A stretch of DNA of 57,744 bases from an uncultured Paracoccus sp. (lineage in GTDB: Bacteria; Pseudomonadota; Alphaproteobacteria; Rhodobacterales; Rhodobacteraceae), in NCBI RefSeq assembly GCF_946221145.1, contig NZ_CAMIOH010000001.1:1-57744 (forward strand), read 5' to 3'. The notes beneath the pieces are model-generated. The model was not told where the DNA came from. It searched no databases and saw only the letters and a list, made by a program, of their open reading frames with translations. Both the position numbers and the translations under genes were made by a program. This document shows, piece by piece, positions 42,716 to 51,745 of this stretch (the first letter of the stretch is position 1; the number at the start of each line of letters is the position of its first letter).

Positions 42716-44191
42716 ATGGTTCAGAATGACGGTTTCGCGGGCCCGATCCTGCATTTCCGGGGCTGCGATGCCGATGAATTGCGCCTTGCGGCGGTCACGA
42801 TCCGACCAGATGCCGCGCCGCCGCCCGGTGCGCTGACAACCGCAAGCGGCGCGGTGCAGCCGGTCCTGCTGGCGCAGGTCGCGGGGGTGTCGGTCTGGCG
42901 GCATGACTTCACCCTGGCCGCGGGCGAGGCCGGATACAGCCTGGATGGACGCGACCATCCTGTCGCCACCCGGCTGGACGGCGATATCCGCATCGCCTTC
43001 GTTTCCTGCAACGGAGAGGAACACGGCGATCTGGACCGGGACGGGGCCGAGCGGAACCTGATGTGGGCGCGGCTGAGCCAGGATCACGCCCGCGCGCCCT
43101 TCGCCCTGCTGCTGCAGGGGGGCGACCAGATCTATGCGGACGAGGCGACCCATGGCCATCCCCTGTCCGAGGGCTGGCCGGACCAAGTGCCCGACGATCC
43201 CCAGGCGGCCGATCTGGCGGATCTGACCCGGCACCTGGAGCGGCGTTTTGCCCAGCGTTACCTGATGGTTCTGGCGGCCGAGGGCTGCGCGGATCTGTTC
43301 GCCAGCGTGCCGTCGCTGTCGGTCTGGGACGATCACGACATCTGCGACGGCTGGGGATCGCTGCCCGAAAGCCGCACCGGGTCGGCGGTGGGGCAGGCGC
43401 TGTTCGCGGTGGCGCGGCGGATGTATCTGCTGTTCCAGCATGGCGCGACCGATGCCGACGTGCCCGCGCTGTTCATGGATCCCACCGGCAGCAACCTGGG
43501 CTGGCGGCGCGACCTGCCGGGGTTGACGGTGTTCGCGCCGGATCTGCGGTCGGAACGACGCCGCCGCCGGGTGATGGGCGATGGCGGCTGGACGGCGGTG
43601 GAATCGCTGCGGCCTGCGGGGGATCATGTGTTCATGGTGTCCAGCGTTCCGCTGTTGGGTCCGCGCCTGTCGCTGCTGGAATCGCTGATGATGCTGATCC
43701 CCCGGATGCAGCATTACGAAGACGACCTGCGCGACCAATGGCAAAGCCATGCCCATCGCGACGAATGGCGGCGGATGCTGGGCCAGATCCTGCGGATGCG
43801 CCGGGCGGCGCCGGTCACGATCCTGTCGGGCGAAATCCACTTGGCGACCCGGGCCGAGATGGGGCCGCAGGACAGCCAGGTCCACCAGCTTGTCGCCTCG
43901 GGGATTTCGCACCGGGCGCCGCCGCGCGCCTATGCCCGCGCGCTTGGCCTGTTCGCGGGTCTGGGCGATGCGCCGCTGAAGGGCCATCCGATCACCATCC
44001 GGCCCCTGCCGGGCCAGAAGCACCGCTATGTCGCCGAACGCAATTTCCTGGTGCTGGATCGCCGGGACGGGCGGTGGCAGGCGATCTGGCACCTGGAGGA
44101 CAGCGGACCGACGCCGCCGCTGGAATTGGATCAGCGTTCCAGCACCAGCAGATCGCCCTCGAAGCTGACGCGGGCGAAGGTGCGCAGATAG
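42716..44191 (+). CDS. PhoD-like metallophosphoesterase
   Basis: A 491-residue PhoD-like protein. After an N-terminal beta domain (1-110) come RIAFVSCNG, LLQGGDQIYADE, VWDDHDICDGWGS and the late TILSGEIHLATRA. These are the metal-binding residues of PhoD-type phosphatases; family enzymes are often Ca2+/Fe3+-dependent phosphodiesterases. No signal peptide or Tat motif is seen, so it is probably cytoplasmic. The start ATG at 42716 has AAGGAAAAG upstream. The last 20 residues (after LELDQR) are the antisense of the aspartic-protease gene: the two overlap convergently by 61 bases. The tail is likely not conserved. Confidence 0.87.
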   Translation: MVQNDGFAGPILHFRGCDADELRLAAVTIRPDAAPPPGALTTASGAVQPVLLAQVAGVSVWRHDFTLAAGEAGYSLDGRDHPVATRLDGDIRIAFVSCNGEEHGDLDRDGAERNLMWARLSQDHARAPFALLLQGGDQIYADEATHGHPLSEGWPDQVPDDPQAADLADLTRHLERRFAQRYLMVLAAEGCADLFASVPSLSVWDDHDICDGWGSLPESRTGSAVGQALFAVARRMYLLFQHGATDADVPALFMDPTGSNLGWRRDLPGLTVFAPDLRSERRRRRVMGDGGWTAVESLRPAGDHVFMVSSVPLLGPRLSLLESLMMLIPRMQHYEDDLRDQWQSHAHRDEWRRMLGQILRMRRAAPVTILSGEIHLATRAEMGPQDSQVHQLVASGISHRAPPRAYARALGLFAGLGDAPLKGHPITIRPLPGQKHRYVAERNFLVLDRRDGRWQAIWHLEDSGPTPPLELDQRSSTSRSPSKLTRAKVRR

Positions 44192-44700
44192 GACATGCCC
44201 AGCAGCGACCCGTCCAGATCGGCGCCGATCACCCAGGCGCGGACATTGCGGTCCACGATATCGCCGATGGCGATCTCCTTGATCGTCACGGGCGCGGTCT
44301 GCACCTGGCCATTCGCGGTCATCGCTGTGCCAACATAGGCCAGCCCGTCGGGATCCAGCCCGACGCGCCGCGCATCCGCCGGGCCAAGCGCAATCGAGGA
44401 CGCGCCGGTATCGACCATGAAGCGGACCTCTTGCCCGTTGACCTGGGCGGTCAGGTGGAAATGGCCGTCGCGGCCCACCGGAATCTCGATCCGGCCGCCC
44501 TCCAGCACCTGCTGGCGCGGGGCGGTGCCGTCAAGATACCAGGTCGCGGCCAGCGTGGCGCCCGCGAAGATCACCGCCCACAGCATGATCTGGCGCAGCA
44601 CCTGCCCGCCGCGGCCCGCCAGTTCGAACACCATCGCGCCACCGATGACCAGCAAAAGCAGGCCGTAATAGACAAGCTGCATGGTGTCGTCGCCTGCCAT
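44131..44700 (-). CDS. Membrane-anchored retropepsin-like aspartic protease
   Basis: A 189-residue clan AA aspartic protease of the TIGR02281 type. Two N-terminal hydrophobic segments (about 8-25 and 35-55) anchor a periplasmic domain containing FMVDTGASSIALG (active-site DTGA) and a GSLLGMSYLRTF segment near the end. Such single-lobe enzymes act as dimers. Substrates are unknown. It is coupled to marC by a TGATG overlap and converges with the PhoD gene, which overlaps its 3' end by 61 bases. Confidence 0.9.
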   Translation of the reverse strand: MAGDDTMQLVYYGLLLLVIGGAMVFELAGRGGQVLRQIMLWAVIFAGATLAATWYLDGTAPRQQVLEGGRIEIPVGRDGHFHLTAQVNGQEVRFMVDTGASSIALGPADARRVGLDPDGLAYVGTAMTANGQVQTAPVTIKEIAIGDIVDRNVRAWVIGADLDGSLLGMSYLRTFARVSFEGDLLVLER

Positions 44701-45317
44701 CAGAACAGCCCCGATCCCATTAGCCCGTCGATCACGAACTGCACCGACAGCGCGGCCAGCAGCATCCCCAAAAGCCGCGTCACCACCATCACCCCGGTGC
44801 GGCCAAGCGCGTTCGCCAGCGGCGTGGCGACGACGAACAGGATCATCGCGATGCCCAGCACCGACAGCATCACCAGATTGATCATCACCATATGGCCGAT
44901 CCCCGGCGATTCCCCCATCAGCAGGATCATCGAGGCAAGCGCCCCCGGCCCCGCCAGCAACGGCATGGCCAGCGGAAAGACCGACGGGTCGTGATGCAGG
45001 GGATCGCCGTCGCCCTGGTTCTCGCGCCGTTCGGTGCGGCGTTCGAACAGCATGTCAAGCGCGGTCAGGAACAGCAGCAGGCCGCCCGCGATGCGAAAGG
45101 CCGAGATCGAGATGCCAATGGCGCCCAGGATCGATTCGCCCGCAAATCCGAAGATCATCATCAGCACGGCGGCGATGCTCAGCGCACGAAAGCCGATGCG
45201 GCGGCGATCGGCGGCGGGCATGCCGGGCGTCAGCGCGATGAACACCGGCGCCAGCCCGATCGGGTCGATCACCACGAACAGCGTCACGAAGGCGGTGATG
45301 TACAGCGACAGATCCAT
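44700..45317 (-). CDS. MarC-family integral membrane protein
   Basis: A 205-residue MarC (UPF0056) membrane protein with six hydrophobic segments. Features are FVTLFVVIDPIGLAPVFIAL at the start, GESILGAIGISISAFRIAGG, and FPLAMPLLAGPGALASMILL. The ATG at 45317 was chosen because earlier codons of the long frame are not membrane-like. The function of MarC proteins is unresolved (it was once tied to antibiotic resistance). First gene of a two-gene unit with the aspartic protease and divergent from tatA. Confidence 0.9.
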   Translation of the reverse strand: MDLSLYITAFVTLFVVIDPIGLAPVFIALTPGMPAADRRRIGFRALSIAAVLMMIFGFAGESILGAIGISISAFRIAGGLLLFLTALDMLFERRTERRENQGDGDPLHHDPSVFPLAMPLLAGPGALASMILLMGESPGIGHMVMINLVMLSVLGIAMILFVVATPLANALGRTGVMVVTRLLGMLLAALSVQFVIDGLMGSGLF

Positions 45318-45521
45318 GCTTGTCTTATGGCCCGCACGCCCGGCCCTGCCAAGCCGGGCGGCCGGGGGCAGGGCTTTCAAAATAACGTCAGTTTGTCGCA
45401 GACAGATGACGCGCGCCGCGAATCGTGGCAGGTGGGGTTTCGCTGCGGCGGCCAAGGCTCTATATTCCGCAGATTGGTTTATCCCAGGTCACTGGCCTGA
45501 CCCTGGAACTGGAGAACTGCA

Positions 45522-45794
45522 ATGCACGCACCGTCCCCCATGGCACTGCTCGTCATCGCCATCGTGGTCCTGGTCCTGTTCGGCCGCGGCAAGGTCTCGT
45601 CGCTGATGGGCGAATTCGGCAAGGGCATCACCGCCTTCAAGAAGGGCATCAACGACGGCAACGCCGAAACGACCGCGGAACGCAACGCCGCCACGCTGGA
45701 CAAGCCCGTCGCGCCCGCGCCGGTCGCCCCCGTCCAGACCGTCCCCGGCTCCGAGGCGCGCGACGTGACCCCGCACAACGAACCCCGCGTCTGA
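45522..45794 (+). CDS. tatA: Sec-independent translocase subunit TatA
   Basis: A 90-residue TatA/E protein: short periplasmic end, a single helix (ALLVIAIVVLVLFGRGKV) with the conserved FGRGK hinge, an amphipathic helix (SSLMGEFGKGITAFKKGI) and an acidic/proline tail. TatA oligomers form the passage for folded proteins carrying twin-arginine signals. It is first of the tatA-tatB-tatC-ATPase operon. A TATATT at 45461 is a possible -10 with a weak -35. The gap to tatB is 27 bases. Confidence 0.93.
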   Translation: MHAPSPMALLVIAIVVLVLFGRGKVSSLMGEFGKGITAFKKGINDGNAETTAERNAATLDKPVAPAPVAPVQTVPGSEARDVTPHNEPRV

Positions 45795-45821
45795 TCCCGA
45801 AACCGGGACAGGGGTTCCAGA

Positions 45822-46313
45822 ATGCTTGATGTCGGGTGGAGCGAACTGCTGCTGATCGGTGTTGTCGCGCTGATCGTCATCGGTCCCGAGGATTTGCCGA
45901 AGCTGTTTCACACCCTGGGCCGGATCACGGCCAAGGCCCGGTCCATGGCGCGCGAATTCACAAGCGCGATGGAGGACGCGGCCAAGGGCAGCGGCATCAG
46001 TGAGGTGTCCAAGGATCTGAAGGACCTGACCTCGAAGAAGTCCCTGGGCCTGGATGCCCTGGATCGCGCCGCGACCCGGTTCGAACAGTGGGATCCCAAG
46101 GCAAGCCTGGAAAAATCCACCCGCGCCGTGCCCGATCCGGCCGCGCCCGCGCCCGCGGATTCCCGCCCCGTGGATGCGCCCGCCGTTCCCGCCCCTCCGG
46201 TCTCTGCCCCCTTGCAGGCCGCGAATGAATCCGCTGCCGCCCCGTCGGCTGCGGCCAGTGACAGCCCGCGCCGTATCGCCGGGGTCCGCCGTTCGGACAT
46301 GAAGGACCGCTAA
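45822..46313 (+). CDS. tatB: Sec-independent translocase subunit TatB
   Basis: A 163-residue TatB protein with the membrane segment LDVGWSELLLIGVVALIVIG and the conserved PEDLPKLFHTLGRITAKARS amphipathic region. The C-terminal half is Pro/Ala-rich and low complexity (about 100-145). TatB works with TatC to bind twin-arginine signal peptides. It ends directly at the GTG start of tatC, consistent with translational coupling. Confidence 0.93.
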   Translation: MLDVGWSELLLIGVVALIVIGPEDLPKLFHTLGRITAKARSMAREFTSAMEDAAKGSGISEVSKDLKDLTSKKSLGLDALDRAATRFEQWDPKASLEKSTRAVPDPAAPAPADSRPVDAPAVPAPPVSAPLQAANESAAAPSAAASDSPRRIAGVRRSDMKDR

Positions 46314-47165
46314 GTGTCATCGCAGAACCTCGATGAGCTGGATGACAGCTCGGCCCCGCTGATCGAGCATCTCAAGGAATTGCGCACCCGCCTGGTCTGG
46401 TCGGCCCTGGCCTTCGTGGTGGCGATGATCCTGTGCTATGTCGTCTGGAACCCGATCTACAATTTCCTGACCCAGCCGATCTGCGCCGCGCTTGAAAATC
46501 GCGGCCAGGAATGCGGACTGATCCTGCTGAAATTGCAGGAAGGCTTTACGGTCGCGATCCGCATTTCCTTCTTCGGTGGCTTCATCCTGGCCTTTCCGGT
46601 CATCGGCTATCAGCTGTGGCGTTTCATCGCCCCGGGCCTGTATCGCAGCGAAAAGCGCGCCTTCCTGCCGTTCCTGGTCGCATCGCCGCTGATGTTCGCC
46701 CTGGGGGCGGCCTTCGCCTATTACGTCATCCTGCCGATGGTGTTTTCGTTCTTCCTGGGCTTTCAGCAGGGACCGCTGGCGCTGCCCGACGATCCTGCGG
46801 GGGCTGCGGCGAGCAATAGCCACCTGGCTGGGATCGTGTTCCAGGGGTCGGTCAGCGAATACCTGAACCTGACAACGCGCTTCATCCTGGCCTTCGGGCT
46901 GTCGTTCCAGCTGCCGGTGGCCCTGGCGCTGATGGGCCGGGCGGGGCTGGTCTCGGCCGAGACGCTGGCCAGCACGCGGCGCTATGCGGTGGTCATCATC
47001 CTGACGCTGGCCGCCTGTCTGACGCCGCCCGACGTGGGCAGCCAGCTGGTGCTGTTCTCGGTCATCTACGGGCTTTACGAAATCTCGATCCAGATCGTCC
47101 GGCGGATTGAAAAGACGCGCGAAAAGGAACTTCGCGCCCAGGGGCTGTGGGACGAGGACGCCTGA
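46314..47165 (+). CDS. tatC: Sec-independent translocase subunit TatC
   Basis: A 283-residue six-helix membrane protein that forms the twin-arginine signal receptor with TatB. The N-terminal PLIEHLKELRTRL binds the signal, LQEGFTVAIRISFFGG covers the region with the conserved glutamate, and TPPDVGSQLVLFS is the family signature. A GTG start directly follows the tatB stop, and the stop overlaps the next ATPase start as TGATG. Confidence 0.95.
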   Translation: MSSQNLDELDDSSAPLIEHLKELRTRLVWSALAFVVAMILCYVVWNPIYNFLTQPICAALENRGQECGLILLKLQEGFTVAIRISFFGGFILAFPVIGYQLWRFIAPGLYRSEKRAFLPFLVASPLMFALGAAFAYYVILPMVFSFFLGFQQGPLALPDDPAGAAASNSHLAGIVFQGSVSEYLNLTTRFILAFGLSFQLPVALALMGRAGLVSAETLASTRRYAVVIILTLAACLTPPDVGSQLVLFSVIYGLYEISIQIVRRIEKTREKELRAQGLWDEDA

Positions 47166-48004
47166 TGTCCAAAACCCTGCGCCGCATCGCCGAGGCGTTG
47201 GAGCGTCTGGCCCCGCCGCCGATCCCCGCGCCCAGCTTTACCGAAGCCGGTGCCTATGTCTGGCATCCCGATCCTGACCGGCTGCAGCCCGTGGACACCG
47301 TTGCCCGCGTCGATCTGGTGCAACTGATCGGCATCGACCTGGCCAAGCAGACCCTGCTGGACAACACGCTGCAATTCGCGCGCGGCTTCGGCGCGAACAA
47401 TGCGCTGCTGTGGGGCGCGCGGGGGATGGGCAAGTCGTCGCTGGTCAAGGCCGTCCATGCCGAAGCCGTGGCCCAGGGCCTGCCGCTGGTGCTGGTTGAA
47501 ATCGCCCGCGACGACCTGGGGTCGGTCGGGCGGCTGCTGGCGATTCTGGGCGGTGCGCGGGACAAGCGGTTCCTGCTGTTTTCGGACGACCTGTCCTTCA
47601 GCCATGACGACACCCAGTACAAATCGCTCAAGGCGGTGCTGGACGGCGGGATCAGCGGACGGCCCGCGAATGTGATCCTGTACGCGACCTCGAACCGGCG
47701 GCATCTGATGCCGCGCGACATGATCGACAATGAACGCGCCACCGCCATCCATCCCGGCGAGGCGGTCGAGGAAAAGGTCTCTCTGTCGGACCGATTCGGG
47801 CTGTGGCTGGGCTTTCACCCCTGTTCGCAGGACGAATATCTGGCGATGGTGCGGGCCTATTGCGACGCGTATGGCGTGGCGATCGACGATGACCGCCTGC
47901 GGGCCGAGGCGATCGAATGGCAGGCCACGCGCGGCGGCCGTTCGGGCCGGGTGGCGTGGCAGTTCTTCACCGACCTGGCAGGGCGGCACGGGGTCGCGGT
48001 CTAG
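47165..48004 (+). CDS. DUF815-type P-loop ATPase
   Basis: A 279-residue AAA-like ATPase. Walker A GARGMGKSS is followed by a Walker B-like FLLFSDDLSF, and RPANVILYATSNRRHLMPRD fits sensor-type residues of the family. It starts in overlap with tatC. DUF815 ATPases commonly lie beside tatABC in this group of bacteria, but their job is not known; helping assembly or export is only a guess. Confidence 0.88.
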   Translation: MSKTLRRIAEALERLAPPPIPAPSFTEAGAYVWHPDPDRLQPVDTVARVDLVQLIGIDLAKQTLLDNTLQFARGFGANNALLWGARGMGKSSLVKAVHAEAVAQGLPLVLVEIARDDLGSVGRLLAILGGARDKRFLLFSDDLSFSHDDTQYKSLKAVLDGGISGRPANVILYATSNRRHLMPRDMIDNERATAIHPGEAVEEKVSLSDRFGLWLGFHPCSQDEYLAMVRAYCDAYGVAIDDDRLRAEAIEWQATRGGRSGRVAWQFFTDLAGRHGVAV

Positions 48005-48037
48005 GGTCTGACCACCCGGAAACCGGCATCGCCAGTT

Positions 48038-49702
48038 CTATTCCCCCTGTCTTGCCAAGGCCGCCTCGCGCATCTGGGTCAGGGTCTGGCGCGGGGTCAG
48101 CGCCTCGGGCGAGATGTCCAGGTCCAGCAAGGCGCCGGTTTTCGACGCCATCGCCCGCGCGAAGGCGGCCGGAAAATCGGCGGTCGCGGCGACCTGTTCG
48201 GCATGGAAGCCATAGGCCTTGGCCAGCATCACGAAATCGGGGTTCTGCATCGTCGTGCCGGACACGCGCGCCGGATAGGTGCGTTCCTGATGCGCGCGGA
48301 TCGTGCCGTAGATGCCGTTGTTCAGCACCAGCACGATCGGCTGCGCGCCTGCCTGCGCCGCGGTCGCCAGTTCCGCGCAGGACATCTGGAAATCGCCGTC
48401 GCCCGCAAAGCAGACCACCGTCCGCGCGGGATGGGCGATTCTGGCGGCGATGGCGGCGGGCAGGCCATAGCCCATTGCCCCCGACTGCGGGGCCAGCAGC
48501 CGCGCCCTGGGGCCGAAGGCAAAGAACTTGTTGGGCCAGACCGCGAAATTGCCTGCACCGTTGGTCAGGATCGCATCTTCGGGCAGCGACTGGCGCAGGT
48601 GGTCCATGACCGCGACCATATCCACCGGCGATGGCTGCGCGGGCGCCTGCATCGAGGCCAGGTATCCGGCCCGCGCGGCCTTGCGCCAATCGACCCAAGG
48701 CCCGGTCACGGGCCGCAGCGCCTGGGCAAGCGCATTCGGCCCGGTCTGTATCCCCAGGCCCGGCTGATAGATCTTGCCGATCTCGGCGTCCGAGGCATGG
48801 GCGTGGATCAGCAGCTGTTCCGGCTGCGGCACCCGCAACAGCGTATAGCCGTCGGTCGTCATTTCCCCGAACCGCACATTGATGGCCAGCATCACGTCGC
48901 ATTCGGCGATCAGGCGCCGGACATGGGGCGGCATTCCCACGCCCGCCTCTCCGGCATAGACCGGCGAGGTGTTGTCGAAGCAGTCCTGGAACCGGAACGC
49001 CGCAAGAACGGGGATGTCGGATGCCTCGGCAAAGCGTTGCAGGGCGGTCTTGCCCGCAGCCGTCCAGGTGCAGCCGCCGGTCAGGATCAGCGGCCGCCTG
49101 GCCCCGGCCAGCAGCGTCATGGCGTGGTCCAGGGCGGCGGGCAGCGGTGCGGGTTCGGCGATCTGTGACGGGCCGGTCAGGGGCGCGGCGTCGGTCAGGG
49201 TGGTCAGCATGTCCTCGGGCAGGGCGATCACGACGGGGCCGGGGCGGCCGGTGGTGGCGGTCTTCCAGGCGCGGGCCAGGATTTCCGGGATGCGCTCTGC
49301 CCGGTCGATCTGGACTGCCCATTTCGCCATGCTGCCGAACACGGCAGGATAGTCGATTTCCTGGAATGCCTCGCGCCCGATCATGTCGGTGCCGACCTGG
49401 CCCACCAGCACCAGCATCGGCGCGCTGTCCTGCATGGCGGTGTGGATGCCGATCGCGGCGTTGGTCACGCCCGGCCCGCGCGTGACCAGGCAGATGCCGG
49501 GCTGGCCGGTCAGCTTGCCCCAGGCGGCGGCCATGAAGGACGCGCCGCCTTCGTGGCGGCACAGCACGAAATCCAGCCGCCCGCGCGTGTCGTGCAGCGC
49601 GTCCAGCACCGCCAGATAGCTTTCGCCCGGTATGCCGAATGCCTTGGTCGCGCCAAGCGCCATCAGGCATTCCACCAGCAGTGCGCCGCCGTTCCGTGTC
49701 AT
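48038..49702 (-). CDS. Thiamine-diphosphate enzyme (acetolactate synthase-like)
   Basis: A 554-residue TPP enzyme of the acetolactate-synthase/benzoylformate-decarboxylase superfamily. The conserved glutamate is in LCRHEGGASFMAAAWG, and VTRGPGVTNA follows. The TPP/Mg2+ motif is GDGDFQMSCAELATAAQAGA-x-x-IVLVLNN. The start ATG at 49702 has GGGGGG upstream. The reaction (2-keto-acid decarboxylation, carboligation or another acyl transfer) cannot be assigned by eye, and this is unlikely to be the core IlvB because no small-subunit gene is adjacent. It begins 25 bases after the sensor-kinase stop on the same strand, so co-transcription with the two-component system is possible. Confidence 0.85.
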   Translation of the reverse strand: MTRNGGALLVECLMALGATKAFGIPGESYLAVLDALHDTRGRLDFVLCRHEGGASFMAAAWGKLTGQPGICLVTRGPGVTNAAIGIHTAMQDSAPMLVLVGQVGTDMIGREAFQEIDYPAVFGSMAKWAVQIDRAERIPEILARAWKTATTGRPGPVVIALPEDMLTTLTDAAPLTGPSQIAEPAPLPAALDHAMTLLAGARRPLILTGGCTWTAAGKTALQRFAEASDIPVLAAFRFQDCFDNTSPVYAGEAGVGMPPHVRRLIAECDVMLAINVRFGEMTTDGYTLLRVPQPEQLLIHAHASDAEIGKIYQPGLGIQTGPNALAQALRPVTGPWVDWRKAARAGYLASMQAPAQPSPVDMVAVMDHLRQSLPEDAILTNGAGNFAVWPNKFFAFGPRARLLAPQSGAMGYGLPAAIAARIAHPARTVVCFAGDGDFQMSCAELATAAQAGAQPIVLVLNNGIYGTIRAHQERTYPARVSGTTMQNPDFVMLAKAYGFHAEQVAATADFPAAFARAMASKTGALLDLDISPEALTPRQTLTQMREAALARQGE

Positions 49703-49727
49703 GTATCCCCCCATGTCCGCGGCCAGC

Positions 49728-51083
49728 TTACCGGCGGGACGGGGCCGCCGCCAGCGTCAGTTCGACGCAGAGGCCGGGGCGGGTGTTGGTCAGTGACAAC
49801 TGCCCGTCGGCGGCGTCGGCGATGTCGCGCACGATGGCCAGACCGATTCCCTGGCCTTCGCCGGTTTCGTCCAGCCGCATCCCGCGCTGCGGCAGCAGGG
49901 ACAGCGCGTCCTCTGGCACGCCCGGCCCGTCGTCGCAGATGGCGATGGCGACGGTGCCGCCGCGTTGGGTTACAATCGCCTGGACGCTGGCATCGGCATG
50001 CTGCATGGCGTTTTCCAGCAAGGCGCCAAGCGCCTCGGTCAGGTCGTCGGGGTCGATGCGGGCGCGGGGCGGGGGGTCGGCAAAGCGAGTCTGCCAGTCG
50101 ATCCCGGCGCCCCTGGGGGTGCGCTTCAGCACCTTGATCAGCCGCGCCAGGACGATTGCCGGATCGGCTTCGGCGGCATGGCGGCCGGACTGGATGCGGG
50201 CGCGGGCCAGTTCGCGATCCACCAGCCGACGCATGGCGGTGACGACGGTTTCGATGCTGCCGGCGATCTCGGGCTCGCCCCGGCGGCGCAGGGTGCCGGC
50301 ATCGCCCAACAGCGCCTGAAGCGGCGTCTTGAACCCGTGGGCCAGATCCCCCGCCCGGTGCCGCGCGCGCAGCAGTTCGGCGTCGCGGGCGTCCAGTAGC
50401 GCATCCAGCTGGCGCGACAGGGGCAGCATCTCGTCCGGCAGGTCGGTGCCGATGCGCGACCGCTGGCCCTGCGCAAGCGCCTGCACGCGATCCGCGACCT
50501 GGGCCAGGGGGGACAGGCCGATGCGGATCTGCAACCAGGATCCGGCCATCAGCAGCAAGGCCAGAAAGGCCAGATAGGGCATCAGGTCGCCCAGGAAATC
50601 ACGCCGCGCCGCCGTCAGCACCGCCCGGTCCGACGCGACGATGATCCGCAGCGTCAGGGACTGACCGCCGCGTCCGACCAGAAGCGCCTGTTCCACCGCC
50701 AGCAGCCGTTCGCCCTGGGGGCCGGGCAGGTCCAGCACGTCGCCGCGTCCCGGCGCGGGGGCGGGCCGGTCCATGGGCAGGCTGTAATCCCACAGCGACC
50801 GCGACCGCTGGATCTGATCACCCAAGGCGACCTGCCAGTAATGGCCGGAAAAAGGCTGTTGGTACAACCGATCCGCCGGGGGCGCCGCCAGGCGCGGCAC
50901 ATCGTCCGGCCCGTATTCCACGATCCCGGCCAGGGTCAGGGCACGGGCTTCCAGATCGTTCACCGCCACGCGTTCGACGTGGCGTTCAAACAGCAGCGCC
51001 AGCCCCAAGGCCGCACCTCCCAGGGTCGCCACGATGGCGCAGGCGCCCACGACCAGCAGCCGCAGCCGCAGCGACCGGCGCAT
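49728..51083 (-). CDS. Sensor histidine kinase, PhoQ-like
   Basis: A 451-residue membrane kinase. Two hydrophobic segments (about 8-31 and 168-187) flank a periplasmic sensor of about 135 residues; a HAMP-like region follows. The phospho-acceptor is H249 in GDLAHGFKTPLQAL. Catalytic-domain boxes are LLENAMQHA, ICDDGPGVP and GEGQGIGLAIV. The start overlaps the response-regulator stop as TGATG. The signal is unknown, but a PepSY protein gene upstream in the same operon is a possible periplasmic partner. Confidence 0.9.
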   Translation of the reverse strand: MRRSLRLRLLVVGACAIVATLGGAALGLALLFERHVERVAVNDLEARALTLAGIVEYGPDDVPRLAAPPADRLYQQPFSGHYWQVALGDQIQRSRSLWDYSLPMDRPAPAPGRGDVLDLPGPQGERLLAVEQALLVGRGGQSLTLRIIVASDRAVLTAARRDFLGDLMPYLAFLALLLMAGSWLQIRIGLSPLAQVADRVQALAQGQRSRIGTDLPDEMLPLSRQLDALLDARDAELLRARHRAGDLAHGFKTPLQALLGDAGTLRRRGEPEIAGSIETVVTAMRRLVDRELARARIQSGRHAAEADPAIVLARLIKVLKRTPRGAGIDWQTRFADPPPRARIDPDDLTEALGALLENAMQHADASVQAIVTQRGGTVAIAICDDGPGVPEDALSLLPQRGMRLDETGEGQGIGLAIVRDIADAADGQLSLTNTRPGLCVELTLAAAPSRR

Positions 51084-51745
51084 CAGCCCACCGCGCCCAG
51101 GTCATAGCCGAAGCCGCGCCGGGTATGGATCACCCCCGGCCCGACCTTGCGGCGCAGCCGGGCGATGACCGCCTCCAACGCATTGGCGTCGCGGGCGTCG
51201 TCGTCGCCATACAGATGTTCCAGCAATTCCGAGGGCGACACGGTGCGGTCGCGGTGCAGCGTCAGGTAGGACAGCAGCCGGTATTCCAGCGGCGTCACCG
51301 CGACCGGTACCCCCGCCACCGACACCGCCATGCGGTTCAGATCCACCGACACCTCGCCCACCTGCTGGACCGAGGCCGCCCGCCCCCCCGACCGCCGCAC
51401 CAGGGCCCGCGCGCGGGCGATCAGTTCCTCCATCCGAAACGGCTTGGGCAGGTAGTCGTCGGCGCCCGCGTCGATGCCCTCGACCCGTTCCGTCCAGGCG
51501 CCGCGCGCGGTCAGGATCAGGACCGGGCTTTCGCATCCCTCGGCCCGCCAGCGTTTCAGGACCGTCAGCCCGTCCAGGCGCGGCAGGCCCAGATCCAGCA
51601 CGATCAGGTCATAGCTTTCGGTGCCGCCCCGGAACCAGGCGGTTTCGCCATCCTCGACCTGCTCGACCCGGAACCCCGCGGATTCAAGCGCGCGGCCCAG
51701 GTCGGCGGCGATACGACGGTCATCCTCGACCACCAGGGCGCGCAT
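51083..51745 (-). CDS. OmpR-family response regulator
   Basis: A 220-residue two-domain regulator. The receiver has VVEDDRR at the start, D51 in LIVLDLGLPRLDG as phospho-acceptor, and the lysine in DDYLPKPFRM. The winged-helix output domain ends with ALEAVIARLRRKVG and HTRRGFGYDL. Start and stop overlap the PepSY and kinase genes, so the three are coupled. An 11-bp-period direct repeat upstream of the PepSY gene is a candidate binding site. Confidence 0.92.
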   Translation of the reverse strand: MRALVVEDDRRIAADLGRALESAGFRVEQVEDGETAWFRGGTESYDLIVLDLGLPRLDGLTVLKRWRAEGCESPVLILTARGAWTERVEGIDAGADDYLPKPFRMEELIARARALVRRSGGRAASVQQVGEVSVDLNRMAVSVAGVPVAVTPLEYRLLSYLTLHRDRTVSPSELLEHLYGDDDARDANALEAVIARLRRKVGPGVIHTRRGFGYDLGAVG

